A stretch of DNA of 44,702 nt from Helicobacteraceae bacterium (GTDB taxonomy: Bacteria > Campylobacterota > Campylobacteria > Campylobacterales > Sulfurimonadaceae). Below the pieces are notes generated by a model, which saw only the letters and a program-made list of their open reading frames with translations, had not been told where the DNA came from and ran no database searches. Location: assembly GCA_026988515.1 (NCBI GenBank), contig JALSLA010000065.1, forward strand, positions 1 through 44,702, given 5' to 3'. The position numbers and the translations under genes are program-made. Positions 40,820 through 44,702 of this stretch are shown one piece after another. How positions within the stretch are numbered: the first letter of the stretch is position 1; every line of letters starts with the position of its first letter.

Positions 40820-42284
40820 TTTTATACAGCGCTTTTAACTCTTTCGGATCAATGGAGACCGATCGACCCTCGTAGAGTTTGGCTTCAAGTTTAGAAGCCA
40901 TTGCTGCGGCATCAGGGTCATCTAAATGGTTCAACAAAATACCCAACATATCGCGCTCGTTTTTATAATGCATCGGTACCGCTGCTCTCTTGCGACGACG
41001 CAGCCAGATTCTCCACGGGAGCAACCCGAGCAATACGCCCAAGAACACACCCAAACCCAAACCCCATGTAAACGAACCGCCTGACGCCGTAGCCGGAGCA
41101 TCATGGTCTTGCACTTCTTGTGTTTGAGGCACCGAAGCACGTTGGATTTTTAACGGTTCGGGAGTGTTTTTTGGTGCGCTATTTTTTACATGTATTGTAA
41201 TAGGACGGGTCTGAATGGTCTTGGAGCGGTTGTGTTCCAGATCAAAATAACGTAGCGTAAACGGTGCAATCGTCACGTCGTGTGTGGGTACCAAAGCAAT
41301 ATTTTGGCTCCATACCCCTTTGTATTCACCATGCTCAATATACGCTTTTGTAGTCGGCTCTTCTTCAAAAACTCCCACACCGGTTATCTTTGGCTTGAAC
41401 CCTTGAATATCTTCAAAGTTACCGCTTCCTTTAATAGTCACCGTAACGTTTACAGCATCTGAAGCATTCACCTCTGTAGTATCCACCTCGGCATCAATCG
41501 TAAATGTTCCGACAATAGACAAGTTGTCCGGCAACGGCAACACCTCCATCTCCAGCTCATTGGAGAAATAGGTACGCCATTTCAGTGTGGCAAACCACTG
41601 TCCCCACGTATCTTGACGTTGGCTACGTGCCGCAATCTCGATACGCGCAGGTTTAATGGTATGGTAACCGCTTTTTTGCGGTGCAAGTACGTAACTCAGG
41701 CGCTGTACGGTGTAGCCGTCTTCTTCAAACTTACGCCCTTCAGACTCCTCTTTTATCCAAAAATTTTTCATTGGCGGCAGGGTAAACTTAGAGTCCACGG
41801 CATTGGCGCCGTGTTTCTGCTTAAAGATAACCGTTAACGTAAAGGGTTCGCCGACATAAACCCGTTTTTTATTGCTCTCAAGCTGCAAAATAAACCGACT
41901 GTTTTTCGTCACTTTGACGGGTGATACGGTAATGTCAATAGGCTGGGTCATCTCTTTGACTCCATCGACAAGAACCGCAATGGGTTCAATAGTGCATGAT
42001 TTTGTCGGTACAAACGAATACTCAAACGTCTGTTTTTTAGTAAAAACACCGTTAATGCCCTGTACGCTGGTGCTTGTCGATGTAGCGGTAATCTCTTCAC
42101 CGCAAATACTCGCAATATCAGGAGGAACAACCTTTTCACCTTCTGCGGTGATACCCAGCCGTACCGTTTCACCAATGGTAACCTTGTCGGTATCAACAAA
42201 GACGTTAAGTTTGGCATGCAGCATAGTGCCTGCCATTATACATGTAAAAATTATTTTACCAAGGTTTGTCATTATATGTTTCAT
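40809..42284 (-). CDS. batD: BatD-family periplasmic/membrane protein
   Basis: A 491-residue protein with signal peptide (to about MLHA, residue 24), a long beta-rich periplasmic region typical of BatD (LNVFVDTDKVTIGETVRLGI ... VYVGEPFTLTVIFKQ), and one membrane helix near residue 400 followed by a basic cytoplasmic stretch. Bat proteins are associated with aerotolerance in Bacteroides and with MoxR-type complexes. Its start overlaps the BatB-BatC gene by 29 bases. Two TACATGTA copies lie inside the gene (41187 and 42239), besides the one at its stop. Confidence 0.82.
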   Translation of the reverse strand: MKHIMTNLGKIIFTCIMAGTMLHAKLNVFVDTDKVTIGETVRLGITAEGEKVVPPDIASICGEEITATSTSTSVQGINGVFTKKQTFEYSFVPTKSCTIEPIAVLVDGVKEMTQPIDITVSPVKVTKNSRFILQLESNKKRVYVGEPFTLTVIFKQKHGANAVDSKFTLPPMKNFWIKEESEGRKFEEDGYTVQRLSYVLAPQKSGYHTIKPARIEIAARSQRQDTWGQWFATLKWRTYFSNELEMEVLPLPDNLSIVGTFTIDAEVDTTEVNASDAVNVTVTIKGSGNFEDIQGFKPKITGVGVFEEEPTTKAYIEHGEYKGVWSQNIALVPTHDVTIAPFTLRYFDLEHNRSKTIQTRPITIHVKNSAPKNTPEPLKIQRASVPQTQEVQDHDAPATASGGSFTWGLGLGVFLGVLLGLLPWRIWLRRRKRAAVPMHYKNERDMLGILLNHLDDPDAAAMASKLEAKLYEGRSVSIDPKELKALYKKYM

Positions 42285-44064
42285 CGCTATTCTCTAATTT
42301 TTGAAGTTGATACAGATGCCCTGTACGATTTTTGTTCAGCTCTTTAAGCCATTTTTCCTCTTCGAGACGGCTCATAATTTTATCGTTTTGAGTTGCCGTC
42401 GCTTTGGCGGCTTGTCGCACCTTGCTGTTGTTTGAATCCTCATTATTCGACTTCTGAGATGCCTGTGCATCTCTCTCTTGTGGCGACTGCTCTTCATGTT
42501 GCTTTGTGGTTTCGGAGCGTTGCTCGCTTCTCTCTTCTTGATGAGCATCGTGCTGTTGTGATTTTGGTGCCTGTTTGGAGTTGTTTTGATCGGCTTTGTG
42601 ACTCTTTTGTCTATTTTGAGACTCATGATCATTTTGCTGTTGATTCTGTTGATTGGCTTGCTGCATCTTTTTCAGCGCCTCTTTAACACGCTCTAAATTC
42701 TCACGTGTCTGAACGTCATCACGAAGTTTAAGCGCCTTCTCATAACTCTCTATTGCCTTTTTCAACGCTTGGGGCGTTCCCTCTTTGGCATAACTGTTCC
42801 CCAGATTGTGCAAGGCATTATGTCTGAGCGTCATCTCGGTACCCGTAACCTTTTGGTACATTTTCTGCGCTTGTTCATATTTTCCTTCTTTATAAAGCGC
42901 ATTGGCAGCGTTGTAGTATGCCTCGGCATCATCCGTCTGCTTGGCATACTCCTCATAAAGTTGATAGCTTTTAGCATACTCTTTAGCCTCATAACTGCGC
43001 TTGGCCTCATCCAAACGTTTAAAATCCAATATCCCTGCATAGGTCGGTAATGTCGTTGCTAGCAGCAGTACCGTCAAGAGCACAACAGGAGGCACGCTCA
43101 CCTCTTGACGTTTACTCATCGAACTTGTTGCAATAATAAACAATACCATTGCCAAACCCAAGGGGTAATAAAAGAGTGGAATATACTGCACGATCTGCTC
43201 CTCTTTCAAGGTCTTACGTTCTGTTTTGGCATGCATCTCTTGTAACATTGCATCCACATCATCATTTGAAACAACGGCTTCAATATACGAACCGCCGCTC
43301 TGTAGTGCTAACGTAGCAATATTCTCATTCAGCCGCGTTAAGATAATATTACCGTTGTATTTAACATAACCGCCGTGACGTACATCTACAATAGGAACAC
43401 CTTTGTTTTTACCGATTCCTAAAACAAAAACTTTAATCCTTTTGTCTTTGGCATATGCTATGACCTCAGAAAAATCACTCGCATCACCGCCGTCGCTTAA
43501 AATCAGCAAATTCTTCTTCTCATTCTTTTGCAATAGATTTGCTGCAGAAAAAAGCAGTTGTTTGAAGTCGGTTCCTTTTTCAGTAATAGAGTCGGTGTTC
43601 AGCTGTTTTACCAAAAAGGCTACCGATGCATGGTCAAAACTCAAGGGGCTTACCAAATAGGCATTTTTAGCAAATGCCATGACACCGATACGCTCTTGAG
43701 GCGACTGTTCCAAAAGGTTTAAAATTTTTTGTTTTGCCAAAGCCAGCCGGTTGGGGTAAACATCTTCTGCCAGCATGGAGTCGGAAATATCAAGAGCAAT
43801 CATAATATCGGCACTTTTCGCCTCAACATTCACCTTGGCCCCTTCAATTGCCGGACCCGAAAGTGCAAAAACCACCAGCACCATCATCGCTAAAAAGAGC
43901 ACGTTACGCGCTTTTATAGAGAGTGAGTTGCCGCTCACATAGAGCTTTTTCAACACCGCTTCACTAAAAAAATGTGCCTGCTGCTCTTTTTGCGTTAAAA
44001 TAAAATAAAACAGTAGAAAAATAATCGGCAAAAGCCATAAAAACTGAGGATGCAAAAAGATCAT
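42256..44064 (-). CDS. batB: BatB-BatC fusion: VWA domain plus TPR and Gln-rich tail
   Basis: A 602-residue membrane protein. Two N-terminal helices (~8-25 and ~52-70) precede a von Willebrand A domain with MIDAS motif D92-x-S94-x-S96 (IALDISDSML). Further helices at ~305-355 are followed by TPR repeats (~362-470: AKSYQLYEEYAKQ, AEAYYNAANALYKEGKYEQAQKMYQKV, ALHNLGNSYAKEG), which is the BatC part. From ~470 to 560 the sequence is low-complexity Gln, Asn, Ser, Glu and His. BatB and BatC are separate genes in Bacteroides; here they are one. It overlaps batA by 4 bases and batD by 29. Confidence 0.85.
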   Translation of the reverse strand: MIFLHPQFLWLLPIIFLLFYFILTQKEQQAHFFSEAVLKKLYVSGNSLSIKARNVLFLAMMVLVVFALSGPAIEGAKVNVEAKSADIMIALDISDSMLAEDVYPNRLALAKQKILNLLEQSPQERIGVMAFAKNAYLVSPLSFDHASVAFLVKQLNTDSITEKGTDFKQLLFSAANLLQKNEKKNLLILSDGGDASDFSEVIAYAKDKRIKVFVLGIGKNKGVPIVDVRHGGYVKYNGNIILTRLNENIATLALQSGGSYIEAVVSNDDVDAMLQEMHAKTERKTLKEEQIVQYIPLFYYPLGLAMVLFIIATSSMSKRQEVSVPPVVLLTVLLLATTLPTYAGILDFKRLDEAKRSYEAKEYAKSYQLYEEYAKQTDDAEAYYNAANALYKEGKYEQAQKMYQKVTGTEMTLRHNALHNLGNSYAKEGTPQALKKAIESYEKALKLRDDVQTRENLERVKEALKKMQQANQQNQQQNDHESQNRQKSHKADQNNSKQAPKSQQHDAHQEERSEQRSETTKQHEEQSPQERDAQASQKSNNEDSNNSKVRQAAKATATQNDKIMSRLEEEKWLKELNKNRTGHLYQLQKLENSDETYNDKPW

Positions 44065-44702
44065 TTCCAGCCCCTTTTGTTACGAATGAAAATATAGAGC
44101 AGCAATGCAATAAAAGCAATAAACAGCGGTAAGTAATAGTAATAGCTCTTGTAGCTGTACCGATCGGTTTTAATTTCTGATTTTTCCAGAGTATCAATCT
44201 GTTTGTAAATGGCCTCAAGCTGTGAAATGTTTCGTGCGCCAAATGCCTTGCCTCCGGTTTCATCGGCAATTTTCTTTAAGACGGCACCGTTATACTCTCG
44301 AGGCGATCCGATACCGATGGTATAAATTTTCACGCCCTCTTTTTTGGCCAAATCTATAGCCGTTTGCAGGGTAATTTTAGAGTCGCTCGTATTAAACCCG
44401 TCAGTGAGCACAATAGCAATTTTACTTTTGGCAGTCGAATCTTTGAGCAGATTAACCGACTGCGCCAATGCCTCATACAGTGCGGTAAACTTTCCCGCCA
44501 TACCGATATAGAGCTGCGATACGACACGACGTAAAATGTTATGATCGTATGTTAAGGGTGACGCAATAAAAGAGAAGGCGCCAAAGACGACAACACCCAA
44601 ATTGTCCTCCTTGCGGTGCTTAATAAAATCATTGACAATGTTTTGTACGGCATAAAATCGTGTTGCCATGACATTCTCAGGATCAAATCCCCGAGCACTC
44701 AT
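44061..44702 (-). CDS. batA: BatA-like VWA protein, C-terminal part (cut by window edge)
   Basis: The final 213 residues of a VWA-domain protein. The visible part begins just after the expected MIDAS DxSxS (SARGFDPENVMATRF), includes the second metal-binding loop GKFTALYEALAQ and the VLTDGFNTSD strand, and ends with a membrane helix (YYYYLPLFIAFIALLLYIFI) and basic tail. The Met at 44702 is internal, not the start; the gene runs past the window edge. It is first in the batA-batBC-batD unit here, with 4-base overlaps. Confidence 0.82.
   Translation of the reverse strand: MSARGFDPENVMATRFYAVQNIVNDFIKHRKEDNLGVVVFGAFSFIASPLTYDHNILRRVVSQLYIGMAGKFTALYEALAQSVNLLKDSTAKSKIAIVLTDGFNTSDSKITLQTAIDLAKKEGVKIYTIGIGSPREYNGAVLKKIADETGGKAFGARNISQLEAIYKQIDTLEKSEIKTDRYSYKSYYYYLPLFIAFIALLLYIFIRNKRGWK

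Overview
The window reads as chromosomal DNA from a member of the Campylobacterota (formerly Epsilonproteobacteria), probably a free-living, Sulfurimonas- or Sulfurovum-like sulfur/hydrogen oxidiser. Support comes from an HsrA/CosR-type response regulator, an LPP20-family lipoprotein operon, cbb3 oxidase assembly genes (ccoI, ccoS) beside a small c-type cytochrome, a HemJ-type protoporphyrinogen oxidase, a PAS + transducer pair like CetB/CetA, a fused HldE, and many genes that overlap by a few bases. Genus is inference. No rRNA, tRNA, CRISPR array, integrase or transposase was seen.

Layout. 1-2100: start of a patatin-like gene (minus) diverging from a protein with a degenerate diadenylate-cyclase-like domain, then a hypothetical gene and a YwbE-family gene. 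2100-3155: cold-shock protein with a structured leader, a very lysine-rich histone-H1-like protein, and a small putative DNA-binding protein. 3156-16028: envelope/lipooligosaccharide island with heptosyltransferase, YejM-like membrane sulfatase-fold protein, DgkA, LpxL-type acyltransferase, two LtaS-like enzymes, a glycosidase-like protein that seems to lack its acid/base residue, an AT-rich stretch with a gene remnant, a beta-barrel protein, a GT52/polysialyltransferase-like enzyme and a WaaP/InaA-type kinase. 16040-18051: YfaZ-like porin and HldE. 18184-21168: cytochrome c, CcoS, CcoI. 21149-24528: half-length asparaginase, GmhB, GmhA, a GDPD-like protein and TrpS in a tightly overlapping minus-strand run. 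24630-31077: HPF, HemJ, Der, three lipoproteins, a phosphoribosyltransferase, PlsY, FolB. 31166-34922: response regulator, histidine kinase, ferredoxin, Ppx/GppA. 34919-37773: lipoprotein and BamA. 37971-39937: PAS protein and chemotaxis transducer. 39977-44702: TyrA, then BatD, a BatB-BatC fusion and a truncated BatA.

How the genes fit together. HldE, GmhA and GmhB make the ADP-heptose precursor that WaaC adds to lipid A-Kdo; LpxL acylates lipid A. The LtaS-like enzymes probably transfer phosphoglycerol or phosphoethanolamine groups to surface glycans, releasing diacylglycerol that DgkA can recycle. BamA inserts the beta-barrels. PlsY supplies lysophosphatidic acid.

The most striking non-genic signal is the palindrome TACATGTA, usually within TTTACATGTAAA. 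I found it at least 15 times in 44.7 kb, where about one is expected by a hand estimate. Twelve copies are in coding DNA and three are between genes; two of those three abut ribosome binding sites. A perfect 31-nt palindrome built from two copies lies over the HxGH active-site codons of hldE. A second recurring pattern is back-to-back -10 boxes in divergent promoters.
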